From positions 248,001-312,000 of the forward strand of contig NZ_LZLQ01000015.1 of NCBI RefSeq assembly GCF_001673315.1: a stretch of 64,000 nt of DNA, written 5' to 3'. Positions 47,806-57,521 of the stretch are shown here, in pieces. Numbering within the stretch: position 1 is the stretch's first letter; every line of letters begins with the position of its first letter. The position numbers were made by a program, and so were the translations under genes. Origin of the DNA: Mycobacterium asiaticum (GTDB taxonomy: Bacteria; Actinomycetota; Actinomycetes; Mycobacteriales; Mycobacteriaceae). A model generated the notes under the pieces. That model was not told the origin of the DNA and did no database searches. It saw only the letters and a program-made list of their open reading frames with translations.

Positions 47806-48864
47806 ATGAGCACTGCACAGACAGACCGCCCACTACGCGTCATCCAGTGGACTACCGGGAATATCGGGCGACGATCGTTGCACGCGATCATCGGCCGGCC
47901 CGACATGGAGTTAGTGGGCGTGTTCGCGCACGGACCGGAAAAGGTGGGTGTAGACGCTGCCGAACTCGCGGGCTGGCCGGAGCCGACCGGCGTGTGCGCC
48001 ACCAACGACATCGATGCGCTGATCGCGCTGGGCGCCGACGCGTGTTGCTATAACCCGTTGTGGCCCAACATCGATGAACTTGTGCGCTTGCTGGAGTCGG
48101 GTGTCAACGTGTGTTCCAGCGCGGCGTGGATCACCGGCGGAAAACAGACCCCGCAGGACCGCGAGCGCATCGAGGCGGCTTGCCGCCGCGGCCGCTCGAC
48201 GATATTCGGCAGCGGGGCGCATCCGGGTATGACGAACATGGTCGCCATGGTGCTCAGCGGTTCCTGCGAGCGGGTCGACGAGATCCGGATCACCGAGTCG
48301 GTGGATTGCTCGACATACGAGTCGGCGGGAACCCAACGTGCGATGGGGTTTTCCCAGGATCCCGAAACGCCCGGCCTGGCTGAGAGCGTGCGTCGCGAGA
48401 GTGAAGTCTTTGCCGAATCCGCCGCAATGATGGCGGACGCGATTGGTGCACGCCTGGACCGGATGACCTTTGACGTCACCTTCACTCCCGCCACCGGTGA
48501 CACCGACCTGGGCTTCATGACGATCCCGGCCGGAACGGTCGGCGGCGTCTATGGCTACCACCGCGGGTGGGAAGGCGACCGCAATGTGGTCAGCGTCGGC
48601 TTCAACTGGACCATGGGCGACCACGTGACCCCGCCCAAGCCCCTCGAGCACGGGCACGTCATTCAGGTGTTCGGGCTGCCCAACATGCGCACCGTGCTGC
48701 ACTGTCTGCCGCCGAAGGACTGGGCCGAGCCAGGTTTCATGGGGCTGGGCATGATCTACACCGCACTGCCGGTCACCAATGCGGTGCCCGCGGTGGTGGC
48801 CGCGCGACCGGGCATCGTGACACTCGCCGACCTTCCGCCGGTTACCGGACGCGTCGCACGCTAG
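47806..48864 (+). CDS. Dihydrodipicolinate reductase-like oxidoreductase
   Basis: 352 residues with an N-terminal Rossmann fold (VIQWTTGNIGRRSL) and a DapB/diaminopentanoate-dehydrogenase-like C-terminal half (SGAHPGMTNMVA). Mycobacteria have many such paralogues of unknown substrate. It lacks the usual DapB length and motifs for lysine synthesis. ATG at 47806 has GAAGGAGC upstream. The link to the neighbouring lipid genes is only positional. Confidence 0.72.
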   Translation: MSTAQTDRPLRVIQWTTGNIGRRSLHAIIGRPDMELVGVFAHGPEKVGVDAAELAGWPEPTGVCATNDIDALIALGADACCYNPLWPNIDELVRLLESGVNVCSSAAWITGGKQTPQDRERIEAACRRGRSTIFGSGAHPGMTNMVAMVLSGSCERVDEIRITESVDCSTYESAGTQRAMGFSQDPETPGLAESVRRESEVFAESAAMMADAIGARLDRMTFDVTFTPATGDTDLGFMTIPAGTVGGVYGYHRGWEGDRNVVSVGFNWTMGDHVTPPKPLEHGHVIQVFGLPNMRTVLHCLPPKDWAEPGFMGLGMIYTALPVTNAVPAVVAARPGIVTLADLPPVTGRVAR

Positions 48865-49020
48865 GGTGTGTCGTCCGGCACCGGGCCGGGGTCCCCGAGG
48901 AACGCCTGCGTCCACTAAGGGTTAGGATGCCTAGCCGAGCAAATATTCCGTCGGGCACGAGGAAGCATGCTGCCCGATGCGGCGTTGCAGACCCAAGATC
49001 AGCTGCGGAAGGTGGTGTCG

Positions 49021-49476
49021 ATGAAAACTGCTTCAGTTTCAGGATCCGTCACCCGCGGGCTGAAGAAGGTATGGATACCGCTGGTGCTGGTCGTTGTCCT
49101 TGCCGTCTCGGCGCTAGTCGTGTCGCGCCTGCACAAGATTTTCGGCTCGGAGGACCTCAATGCCAACGCCGGCGCAGGAATCGAGATCGTGCAGTTCAAC
49201 CCGAAAGTTGTGCTCTATGAAATCTTCGGTTCGGCCGGTGCCACCGCCAACATCAACTACTGGGACGCCGATGCCAACACCCACCAGGTCGATGCTGCGG
49301 CGCTGCCTTGGTCCTTCACGATTTCCACGACGCTCCCCTCGGTGAGCGCCAACATCATGGCGCAAAGCGACGGCAGCCGCATCGGCTGCCGTATCACCGT
49401 CGACGGCGTGGTCCGGGAGGAGCAGAAGGCTGACGGGGTCAACCCACAGACCTTTTGCCTGGTGAAATCAGCATGA
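49021..49476 (+). CDS. MmpS family membrane accessory protein
   Basis: 151 residues. Basic N-terminus, one transmembrane helix (about 19-39) and an external beta-sandwich with two Cys (SRIGC, QTFCLVKSA) typical of MmpS4/MmpS5. It partners the MmpL encoded next, whose ATG overlaps its stop (ATGA). Start at 49021 supported by GGAAGGTGG. An ATG at 48967 is possible but weaker. Confidence 0.85.
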   Translation: MKTASVSGSVTRGLKKVWIPLVLVVVLAVSALVVSRLHKIFGSEDLNANAGAGIEIVQFNPKVVLYEIFGSAGATANINYWDADANTHQVDAAALPWSFTISTTLPSVSANIMAQSDGSRIGCRITVDGVVREEQKADGVNPQTFCLVKSA

Positions 49477-52367
49477 GCGATGTGGACAGCACGACGCACG
49501 TCGGCACCGACGACACCGCGCCCATCAAAGTTGGTGCCGACCCCAAAAGCGAACGGCCACACCGCCCGCCCATCCCACACATCATCCGGATCTTCGCAGT
49601 GCCCATCATCGTGGGTTGGGTATTGCTGACCGTCCTGGTCAACATCATTGTTCCGTCGCTGGAAAAGGTCAGCGAAGAACATTCGGCACCTATGACGCCG
49701 CCGGACGCGCCGTCCATGGTGGCAATGATGCGGTTGGGGCACAACTTCAAGGAGTTCGACTCCGACAGCACGGTGATGATCGTGCTGGAAGGCCAGCAGC
49801 CCCTCGGCGACAGCGCGCACCGGTTCTACGACAGCGTGATCCACGAATTGCAGCAGGACCACAAACATATCCAGCACATTCAGAATTTCTGGGGCGACCG
49901 ATTGACCGCGGCCGGCGCCCAAAGCGCCGACGCCAAAGGCGCTTACGTGATGCTGAACCTTGCCGGCGCCCAGGGCACCACGCTGGCCAATGAATCGGTC
50001 GAGGCGGTCCGCAAGGTGTTGGACCACAAGACACCGCCGCCCGGGGTGAAGGCCTACGTCACGGGTCCGGCGGCGCTCAGCGACGACATGCACCTCATCG
50101 GCAATGCCAGCCTGGCCAAGATCACTCTGTTCACCCTGGTTGCCATCGCGATCATGCTGCTGCTGGTCTACCGGTCCATCATCACCACACTGGTGCAGCT
50201 GTTCATGACCTTCGTCGCGCTCGCGGCATCCCGCGGCATCGTCGCCGTTCTGGGCTACCACAATGTGTTTGGTCTCACCACTTTCGCCGCCAATATCCTC
50301 ACCATGTTGGCGATCGCCGCAGGCACCGACTACGGGATCTTTCTCGTGGGCCGTTATCAGGAGGCACTGCGCGCCGGCGAGGATCGGGAAACCGCTTACT
50401 ACACCACTTTCCGCGGTGTGGCCCCGGTGGTTCTGGGATCTGGCTTGACGATCGCCGGGGCAACCTACTGTCTGAGTTTCTCCCGTCTGCCGTGGTTCAA
50501 CACGATGGGCGCCCCGGTGGCGATCGGGATGCTGGTCGTGGTTGTGGCCGGTTTGACGCTGGGTCCCGCGGTGGTTTTCGTGGGCAGCAAGATGCATCTG
50601 TTCGAATCTAAGCGCGCTGCTCGGCAGGGCAGACTGTGGCGGCGGGTCGGCACCGCGGTAGTGCGCTGGCCCGCACCGATTCTGGCGGTCAGCGGAGCGA
50701 TCGTGTTGATCGGCATGGTTGCGCTGCCCGGCTATAAGACGAGCTATAACGACCGCTACTACCTGCCGACCTCGGCGCCGTCCAACATCGGCCAGGCCGC
50801 CGCTGACCGCCATTTCTCCCAGGCGCGAATGAACCCGGACATGTTGATGGTCGAGGCCGACCACGACATGCGGAATCCAGCCGACATGCTGGTGCTGGAC
50901 CGGGTGGCCAAGAACGTGATGCGCACTGTGGGAATTGCGATGGTGCAGGACATCACCAGGCCGCTGGGCATTCCGATTCAGCACAGCTCCATACCTTTTC
51001 AGAACAGCATGCAGAGTCAGACGACGATGCAGAACCTGTCGTTCCTGCGGGACCGAATGAACGACATCACCAAGATGGCCGACCAGATGCAGTTCATGAT
51101 CGAGACCATGCAGCAGATGTACAAGGTCACGACCGAGCTTTCGGACGCGGCCGACGACAGTGCCCGTACGACGGCCGAAACCGCCGATATCACCAATCGG
51201 TTGCGGGACCACATCGCCGATTTCGACGATTTCTGGCGCCCCATACGCAGTTACTTCTACTGGGAAAAGCACTGCTATGACATTCCCATCTGTTGGTCGC
51301 TGCGTTCGCTGTTCGACTCGCTGGATGGATTCGACCAGCTGGCCGGCCAATTCGATCTGCTGACCAAGGACATTCAGCGCACCGCGACAGCGACGCACCA
51401 CATGTTGGTGTTGATCCCGCCGATGATCGAGACGATGAAAACCACCAAGGCGTTGACCCTGACGATGCAGGCAACGTTCTCGGCGATGCTCAATCAGATG
51501 GAGGCGATGAGCAATACGGCCGTCGTCATGGGACAGAGTTTCGACGCTTCCAAGAATGACGACTTCTTCTACCTGCCGCCGGAAGCGTTCGACAACCCCG
51601 ATTTCCAAACGGGTCTGCGGATGTTCCTGTCGCCGGACGGCAAGTCGGCACGATTCTTCGTCACCCACCAGGGCGATCCGATGACGCCGGAAGGGATTTC
51701 GCGGGTCGACGCGGAGCGCTCGGCCGCGCAGGAGGGTTTGAAGCAATCATCTCTTTCGGATGCCAAGGTGTATCTCGGCGGTACGGCCGCGACGTTCAAG
51801 GACATGCACGACGGGGCCAAGTACGACCTGATGATCGCGGTGGTCTCGGCGTTGACGCTGATCTTCATGATCATGCTGCTACTGACCCGAAGCGTGGTTG
51901 CCGCACTGGTTATCGTTGGCACCGCGGGCAGTTCGATCGCGGCGTCCTTCGGGCTATCCGTGCTGATCTGGCAGGACTTGTTCGGCATCCGAATTCACTG
52001 GATCGTGATGGCGTTGTCGGTCATCATCCTGCTGGCGGTCGGATCGGACTACAACCTGTTGCTCGTCTCCCGCTTCAAAGAAGAGATCTATGCCGGGCTC
52101 AAGACCGGCATCATCCGGTCGATGGCGGGTACCGGCGGTGTGGTTACGGCGGCCGGTCTGGTGTTCGCGTTCACCATGGCGTCAATGCTCGGCAGTGATC
52201 TGCGGGTGCTGGGCCAGTTCGGGTCTACCGTCTGCATCGGTCTGCTTCTGGACACGCTGATCGTCCGCACCTTGCTGATGCCGTCCATCGCGACGTTGCT
52301 CGGACGCTGGTTCTGGTGGCCGCAGGTGGTACATCCGCGGGGCGACAATGCTCTGGTGAAAGTTTGA
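49473..52367 (+). CDS. MmpL4/MmpL5-like RND transporter
   Basis: 964 residues: N-terminal TM, external domain, TM block with GTDYGIFL near 285, a second external domain with a long predicted coiled coil (about residues 490-700, rich in Met, Gln, Thr: MQFMIETMQQMYK), and a last TM block with GSDYNLLL near 856. Paired with MmpS, as for MmpL4 and MmpL5, which export siderophores and drugs. The sequence differs clearly from the MmpL10-like protein nearby. Substrate cannot be read from sequence. Confidence 0.87.
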   Translation: MSDVDSTTHVGTDDTAPIKVGADPKSERPHRPPIPHIIRIFAVPIIVGWVLLTVLVNIIVPSLEKVSEEHSAPMTPPDAPSMVAMMRLGHNFKEFDSDSTVMIVLEGQQPLGDSAHRFYDSVIHELQQDHKHIQHIQNFWGDRLTAAGAQSADAKGAYVMLNLAGAQGTTLANESVEAVRKVLDHKTPPPGVKAYVTGPAALSDDMHLIGNASLAKITLFTLVAIAIMLLLVYRSIITTLVQLFMTFVALAASRGIVAVLGYHNVFGLTTFAANILTMLAIAAGTDYGIFLVGRYQEALRAGEDRETAYYTTFRGVAPVVLGSGLTIAGATYCLSFSRLPWFNTMGAPVAIGMLVVVVAGLTLGPAVVFVGSKMHLFESKRAARQGRLWRRVGTAVVRWPAPILAVSGAIVLIGMVALPGYKTSYNDRYYLPTSAPSNIGQAAADRHFSQARMNPDMLMVEADHDMRNPADMLVLDRVAKNVMRTVGIAMVQDITRPLGIPIQHSSIPFQNSMQSQTTMQNLSFLRDRMNDITKMADQMQFMIETMQQMYKVTTELSDAADDSARTTAETADITNRLRDHIADFDDFWRPIRSYFYWEKHCYDIPICWSLRSLFDSLDGFDQLAGQFDLLTKDIQRTATATHHMLVLIPPMIETMKTTKALTLTMQATFSAMLNQMEAMSNTAVVMGQSFDASKNDDFFYLPPEAFDNPDFQTGLRMFLSPDGKSARFFVTHQGDPMTPEGISRVDAERSAAQEGLKQSSLSDAKVYLGGTAATFKDMHDGAKYDLMIAVVSALTLIFMIMLLLTRSVVAALVIVGTAGSSIAASFGLSVLIWQDLFGIRIHWIVMALSVIILLAVGSDYNLLLVSRFKEEIYAGLKTGIIRSMAGTGGVVTAAGLVFAFTMASMLGSDLRVLGQFGSTVCIGLLLDTLIVRTLLMPSIATLLGRWFWWPQVVHPRGDNALVKV

Positions 52368-52567
52368 CGGACGGTGAGTGCTCCGCTCGTGCGGTAGACC
52401 TCGATTGGCTCGGAACGCCTGCGAGCTGATGTTCACAAGGCCTTCCTAACCCGGACGACAATCCCCATCCGCCCTGCCCCCAGACCGACGAAGCTGCGCC
52501 ATTCTCCGCCAAAGTGCGGCAGTCGCGCAGTACGCTCTGTCAGGGATCGACGAAGGAGGCCCGGGGC

Positions 52568-54094
52568 GTGTCGCTATTATTGGTGTCTCCTAACCAGTTC
52601 TTCTCGGCGACAACGGTTTTGGAAGGCATAGGCTCCTCGCTGTCCTCAGCCAACGCGGCGGCGGTCGTCCCCACCACTGGCCTGGCAGCCGCCAGCGCCG
52701 ACGAGATCTCGGCCGAGCTGGCGACGTTCTTTGCCGAGCACGGCCGGCAATATCAGGCGGCGGCCGGACAGTTCGTTACGTCGTACGAGCAAGTTGTGCT
52801 CAGATTGCTGGAGTCCGCACAACTCTATGCCGACGCCGAAATCGCCGTCGCTCGCCAGCTGGCCGCAGGCGCATCCCGCGTCGTCAACGAACCCGTCCTG
52901 CAGCTCACCGGACGCCCGCTGTTCGGCGACGGCGCCAACGGATACACAAACGCTCAGGGCGTGGGAACCCCCGGTGGCGCCGGTGGCTGGTTGTTCGGCA
53001 ACGGCGGCACCGGCGGTGTCAGCGTTCGCTACGGGGTAGCCGGCGGCGCCGGCGGTGCGGGCGGTGTGTTACTGGGTAACGGCGGCACGGGCGGTCGTAA
53101 TCTCTACGGCGGCATGCCGGGTGGCGCCGGAGGGTCCGCGGGTCTGATCGGCATCGGCGGTACCGGGGGGGCCAGCGGGCCTGGTGGCGTCGGCGGTGCG
53201 GGCGGTCGCGGCGGCCTGTTGGGACTGCCCGGAACCGGGGGGATCAGCACGGCCCTGGGGCCGAACCAAACGTTGATCCATCCCGGCGACTACGGCAGCC
53301 CGATTCTGAATATCTCGGTCGGTGGTGGGCCGAGTGGGTCCGTCACCGTCGACTCCGGCGCCAGCGGCCTGGTTGTACCACCGCAGTACGTCAACATGGC
53401 GGCCCTCGGTGCGTCCACCGGGTCGGGAAGTGTGAGCTACGGCGGTGCCCTATTCGTCAACTATCAGACCTATGTCACGACAGTGGATTTCGGTAATGGA
53501 ATCGTCACGGCACCGACCACTGTCGGGGTCGCCACCTCGGCATACTTGAACACCCCGGGCAACGTGGTCGACGTGTCGTCGCTGCCCGCCTACCTGGGCG
53601 TGGGACCTAACAACGATTTTCCGTTCAGCAGCCCAGTGACCGCCGCGCTGCCGGGCAACATGAACGAGGGAGTGTTGATCAACCTGCCCCGCGGAATGCT
53701 GGAGTTCGGACCCAATCCACTGCCTCCCCTTGTCGAGATGGACGGTGCCCCGAGAACCGTTGTGCAAGTGCAGATCAACTACGAATTGCCGCATACCGTA
53801 GGCGCATTCATCGATTCCGGTGGCGAGCTGGGAGCCATCCCACAATCATTGGTGCCGGGCCTGGCAATCGGTAATCACCTGCCGGCCGGAACGATCATCA
53901 CCGTCTCCACGATCAACGGCGTGCCGCTCTACACCCAGACAGTCACCGCCGCCCACACCCCGTTCGTCGTCGCATCGGCGACGGCCAACAACTTCTACGT
54001 CTTCAACACCGGGTCCTACCCGTTCTCACAACTGCCCATCTACATCTGGAACAACGACGCGATAGGTACGACGATCTTCGACCGACAGATCTGA
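52568..54094 (+). CDS. PE_PGRS protein with pepsin-like aspartic protease domain (PecA-like)
   Basis: 508 residues. PE domain (1-95; VSPNQFFSATT, YADAE secretion signal), linker, a short PGRS stretch of GGAGG/GGTGG repeats (about 125-225), and a C-terminal aspartic protease domain with both catalytic motifs DSGAS (near 261) and DSGGE (near 415). M. marinum PecA and PE_PGRS35 have this architecture and cleave type VII-secreted PE proteins at the cell surface. GTG start, AAGGAGG nine bases upstream. Confidence 0.85.
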   Translation: MSLLLVSPNQFFSATTVLEGIGSSLSSANAAAVVPTTGLAAASADEISAELATFFAEHGRQYQAAAGQFVTSYEQVVLRLLESAQLYADAEIAVARQLAAGASRVVNEPVLQLTGRPLFGDGANGYTNAQGVGTPGGAGGWLFGNGGTGGVSVRYGVAGGAGGAGGVLLGNGGTGGRNLYGGMPGGAGGSAGLIGIGGTGGASGPGGVGGAGGRGGLLGLPGTGGISTALGPNQTLIHPGDYGSPILNISVGGGPSGSVTVDSGASGLVVPPQYVNMAALGASTGSGSVSYGGALFVNYQTYVTTVDFGNGIVTAPTTVGVATSAYLNTPGNVVDVSSLPAYLGVGPNNDFPFSSPVTAALPGNMNEGVLINLPRGMLEFGPNPLPPLVEMDGAPRTVVQVQINYELPHTVGAFIDSGGELGAIPQSLVPGLAIGNHLPAGTIITVSTINGVPLYTQTVTAAHTPFVVASATANNFYVFNTGSYPFSQLPIYIWNNDAIGTTIFDRQI

Positions 54095-54103
54095 GCGTCT
54101 AAG

Positions 54104-54934
54104 TCATTCGGTCAGTTGCAGGCAGACCGCCAGCGCTCCGGAACCGACGTGCACCGCCAGCACGGGTCCCAACGGCGACACGATCGCGGGGGCACACTCC
54201 GGCAACCGTTCGGCCAGTTCCGTCGCCAACTCCAGCGCGCCGTCGGGGTTGCCGACGTGGTGGGCGGCCAGCGCGGCGGAGCGCTCCCCCACCACCTCAC
54301 AGATCTGGTCGATCAGGGCTGCGACAGCTCCCTTGGCGGTTCTTACACGTTGCGCCAAAACGAGTTTGCCGTCTTCGATATGCAGCAGCGGTTTGAGTGC
54401 AAGCGCGGTACCCAGCCAGGCCTTGGCGCCGCCGATCCGTCCGCTGCGCCGCAAATTATCCAACCGGTGCACGATCATGTAGGCGTGCGTCCGGTCGACA
54501 GCGTCCGTCGCGGCTTTGCAGACGGCGTCGAGGTCGGCTCCGCTCGCGGCTGCCTCGGCGGCGGTCACCGCCGCGAAACCCGTGCCCATCGCCGTGGACT
54601 TGGAATCGACGACCCGCACCGCGCTACCGAGATCCTGGGCGACACGTTCGGCCAGGCGGTAGGTTCCGGACAGACCCGACGAAATATGCACTGCCACAAC
54701 GCCGTCGCCGTCACTATCGGCCAAGGCCTGCTGGTAAACGGCGCTCAAGTCGGCCGGCGTGGCGGCTGCCGTGGTCGCATGGCGCTTGTGGATGTCCTCG
54801 GGGATCTCGTCGACGCCGTCGCGTAGGTCGGCATCGTCGAGCAGGATGTGCAGGGGCACCTCGCGAATGCCCCACCGGTCCCGCAGTTCGGCGGGCAGCC
54901 GCGAGGAGCTATCGGAGACGACCTGGACAGTCAT
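54104..54934 (-). CDS. DegV family fatty-acid-binding protein
   Basis: 276 residues with DegV features: N-terminal [12 protein letters not shown], central STAMGTGF, and the Thr/Ser residues that hold the fatty acid head group. Family members present exogenous or bound fatty acids to kinases in Firmicutes; no such kinase is nearby. Last gene of the nadD-rsfS-gpgP-octT-degV chain, overlapping octT by four bases. Orthologue of Rv2417c. Confidence 0.88.
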   Translation of the reverse strand: MTVQVVSDSSSRLPAELRDRWGIREVPLHILLDDADLRDGVDEIPEDIHKRHATTAAATPADLSAVYQQALADSDGDGVVAVHISSGLSGTYRLAERVAQDLGSAVRVVDSKSTAMGTGFAAVTAAEAAASGADLDAVCKAATDAVDRTHAYMIVHRLDNLRRSGRIGGAKAWLGTALALKPLLHIEDGKLVLAQRVRTAKGAVAALIDQICEVVGERSAALAAHHVGNPDGALELATELAERLPECAPAIVSPLGPVLAVHVGSGALAVCLQLTE

Positions 54935-55698
54935 CGGCTGTCGCGGGTTTTCTCGTTCGGCGCAGCCCCGGCCTGAAAGGCTTCGGCCAGCGCTTTGAGC
55001 ATCAGCTCCGCGACCGCCTGATGCGCTTCGAAGTTCCAGTGAATGCCATCCGGGTTGCCACGTCCGCTCATCACCTCATCGCCGACCGCGGCTTTGAGGT
55101 CGACGAGCGGAACATGGTGGCCCGCTGCCCATTCGGTGATCGCCGCGACGGTGCCCGCGCGTCCCTGGTGAGCTTTGCCGTAGGTCTCGGCGATATGGAC
55201 CGAGGGCAGTGAGGCCACAATCGGAATCCCGGGCCGGTTGAAATCAATTGCGCCACGGGTCATTTCGAGGTATTCGGCAGACAGACGCGGCGGGAGGGCC
55301 GCCCGGGCGACCGGAGAGAACCGCGGCTGTATCCAACCGTAACCGTCCCGCACCCAGCGCCGCAGCCACGGCGGCCGCACGTAGCGGATGAGCTCGCGCA
55401 GCGCCGTCGGCAACACCGAGGGCAGCGAGTCCATCCCGCTGGTAGCGAAGATGACCGCGCCGGCCCTGGGCAGGGCCGCCCAAGACCTCGGGTCCTGGGT
55501 CGCCGCCCACCACACATCGCGACACGTCCAGCCGATCCGCCCGATCAGCTCCACATCCCAGTCAAGTTGATCCGCAACGATATTCGGCCATATCCGGGGA
55601 TCGTCTGCGGGCAGGCCCCCGGTGGGCCCGTAGTAGGACAGCGAATCCGCGAAGATCAGCAGTACGGGACGTGGCGCGCGACCGGCCTCAGAGGACAT
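54931..55698 (-). CDS. octT: Diglucosylglycerate octanoyltransferase
   Basis: 255 residues of SGNH-hydrolase fold: nucleophile Ser in FADSLSYYG near the N-terminus and the C-terminal Asp-His in PDGIHWN. Rv2418c, its orthologue, octanoylates early precursors of methylglucose lipopolysaccharide. ATG at 55698 chosen because it gives the short family N-terminus ([16 protein letters not shown]). Overlaps gpgP by 11 bases, so MGLP genes are linked here. Confidence 0.87.
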   Translation of the reverse strand: MSSEAGRAPRPVLLIFADSLSYYGPTGGLPADDPRIWPNIVADQLDWDVELIGRIGWTCRDVWWAATQDPRSWAALPRAGAVIFATSGMDSLPSVLPTALRELIRYVRPPWLRRWVRDGYGWIQPRFSPVARAALPPRLSAEYLEMTRGAIDFNRPGIPIVASLPSVHIAETYGKAHQGRAGTVAAITEWAAGHHVPLVDLKAAVGDEVMSGRGNPDGIHWNFEAHQAVAELMLKALAEAFQAGAAPNEKTRDSR

Positions 55699-56359
55699 CG
55701 TTGGACACCTGCGCCGAAGCGTTCCACACGTCCAGGCGCCACCGGATCGCGTCGAATTCCGTGTCCGGCTGCGAGTGCCCGGACAGCTGCACCCAACTGG
55801 CGTTACCGAGGCCACCCAGGATCGGCCAGTTCTGGGTCGGCAATCTCAGCAGCGCAGCGGACAATGCCGCGATCAGTCCGCCGTGCGCGACCAGCACGAC
55901 TGGCCGCTCCGGTGCGCCCGCTCCGCCCCATTCCGGGGCCGCCGACACCAACTCTGTCACCAGCGGAACACTCCGGGCGGCAACGTCGACACGGCTTTCA
56001 CCGCCGTGCGGCGCCCACGTGGCATCCTCGCGCCACGCCAGCCGGGCACCCGGAACCTCGGCATCGATCTGGTGGTGGGTCATGCCCTGCCAGTCGCCCA
56101 GATGCGTCTCCCGTAACCGGGCGTCCACCCGCACCGGCATACCGGTGCACTCCCCCAACTTGACCGCCGTGTCGTAGGCCCGGCGCAGATCCGACGACAC
56201 GATCAGCAGCGGCTGCAGTTTTCCGAGCACCTCCGCCGCCGCGACCGCCTGGGCCCGCCCGAGTTCACTCAGGTCAGTGTCGAGTTGACCCTGCATCCGG
56301 CTACCGAGGTTGTAATCGGTTTGCCCGTGACGCAGCATCACCAACCGACGAACCGTCAT
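55688..56359 (-). CDS. gpgP: Glucosyl-3-phosphoglycerate phosphatase
   Basis: 223 residues, histidine phosphatase fold: LRHGQTDYN at the N-terminus (phospho-accepting His), ETHLGDWQG and VAHGG later. Dephosphorylates glucosyl-3-phosphoglycerate, the second step of methylglucose lipopolysaccharide synthesis. ATG at 56359 overlaps the rsfS stop. Orthologue of Rv2419c. Confidence 0.92.
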   Translation of the reverse strand: MTVRRLVMLRHGQTDYNLGSRMQGQLDTDLSELGRAQAVAAAEVLGKLQPLLIVSSDLRRAYDTAVKLGECTGMPVRVDARLRETHLGDWQGMTHHQIDAEVPGARLAWREDATWAPHGGESRVDVAARSVPLVTELVSAAPEWGGAGAPERPVVLVAHGGLIAALSAALLRLPTQNWPILGGLGNASWVQLSGHSQPDTEFDAIRWRLDVWNASAQVSNDVL

Positions 56360-56739
56360 TGCGTGTCCGCTGCGGGTTGGTCGCCCAGGTCGACCGGCAC
56401 TATGGGGCAGTCGCTCCACAGCCGGTCCAGGGCATAGAAATTGCGGTCGTCCTGGTGCTGGATGTGCACCACGATGTCGCGGTAGTCCAGCAAGGTCCAC
56501 CGACCTTCGCGGGCGCCCTCGCGTCGGGCCGGCTTGTAGCCCGCCTGGCGCATCTTTTCCTCGACTTCGTCGACGATCGCGTTGACTTGCCGCTCGTTGG
56601 ACGCCGACGCGATGACGAAGCAGTCGGTGATGACCAACTGTCCGGAGACGTCGATGACAAGGACATCGTCGGCCAATTTCGAGGCCGCGGCGGTGGCGGC
56701 CACTGTCGCCATGTCGATCGCTTCCTGATTTGCGCTCAT
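56356..56739 (-). CDS. rsfS: Ribosomal silencing factor RsfS
   Basis: 127 residues with RsfS motifs [14 protein letters not shown] and [13 protein letters not shown]. Binds L14 of the large subunit and blocks joining of subunits in starvation. Start at [11 protein letters not shown], whose ATG overlaps the nadD stop. Orthologue of Rv2420c. Confidence 0.94.
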   Translation of the reverse strand: MSANQEAIDMATVAATAAASKLADDVLVIDVSGQLVITDCFVIASASNERQVNAIVDEVEEKMRQAGYKPARREGAREGRWTLLDYRDIVVHIQHQDDRNFYALDRLWSDCPIVPVDLGDQPAADTQ

Positions 56740-57398
56740 GTGCTGTTCCCGGCGGCCAAGCTGGGAGCGGCCGGGTTTTCGCTCCTCTCGGGGGTTCGGT
56801 AAAGACGTCGCTTGGAGACGTACTGCACGACGCCGTCGGGCATGAGGTACCACAGCGGGCGATGCTCGTTGGCACGCTGTCGGCAGTCGGTCGACGAGAT
56901 AGCCAGCGCGGGGATCTCATGCAGCGTCAAGGTGCCCTCGGCGAGCTCACCGATGGCTTCAATGATGTGGTCGTCACGCAGTTCGTAGCCGGGACGGCTG
57001 ACACCGATAAAGCGCGCGAGGGCGAAGAGTTCTTCCCAGCCCTGCCAGGACAGGATTGAAGCGAGCGCGTCGGCACCGGTGATGAAGAACAGCTCGGAAT
57101 CCGGATTGAGAGTGTGCAGGTCCCGCAGCGTGTCCCTGGTATAGGTCGGGCCGGCGCGGTCGATGTCGACCCGACTCACCGAAAAGCGGGGATTGGAGGC
57201 GGTCGCGATGACCGTCATCAGGTAGCGGTCCTCGGCGGCCGACACCTGGCGGTCTTTCTGCCATGGCTGGCCGCTGGGCACGAATACCACTTCGTCGAGT
57301 TCGAATTTGTCGGCCACCTCGCTGGCAGCAACCAGGTGGCCGTAATGGATGGGATCGAACGTCCCACCCATAACTCCCAGCCTGCGCTGCTTTTGCAT
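56736..57398 (-). CDS. nadD: Nicotinate-nucleotide adenylyltransferase
   Basis: 220 residues. Nucleotidyl-transferase motifs [12 protein letters not shown] and ISSTDCR are present. Makes deamido-NAD from nicotinate mononucleotide. First gene of the five-gene overlapping operon. The C-terminal 30 residues after RRLYRTPER look non-conserved. The ATG nine codons in is an alternative start. Orthologue of Rv2421c. Confidence 0.93.
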   Translation of the reverse strand: MQKQRRLGVMGGTFDPIHYGHLVAASEVADKFELDEVVFVPSGQPWQKDRQVSAAEDRYLMTVIATASNPRFSVSRVDIDRAGPTYTRDTLRDLHTLNPDSELFFITGADALASILSWQGWEELFALARFIGVSRPGYELRDDHIIEAIGELAEGTLTLHEIPALAISSTDCRQRANEHRPLWYLMPDGVVQYVSKRRLYRTPERSENPAAPSLAAGNST

Positions 57399-57521
57399 GG
57401 TTTGCCAGCTTACTGGAGCCTGCGATCAGGCCTTACTTCCCGCGGATCGCGCGCAACTGGCGCCTGGACAGGAAACATCAATGCTCGGCGACGACGTGGG
57501 TGATCGTGTAAAAGAAGATCT

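Noticed and set aside
49257..51746. 829-codon open frame antisense to the MmpL4/5-like gene
   Set aside because: Composition is typical of the shadow of a GC-rich gene (His/Arg/Gly/Gln-rich). No ribosome binding site or domain is seen, and the sense frame is a clear MmpL.
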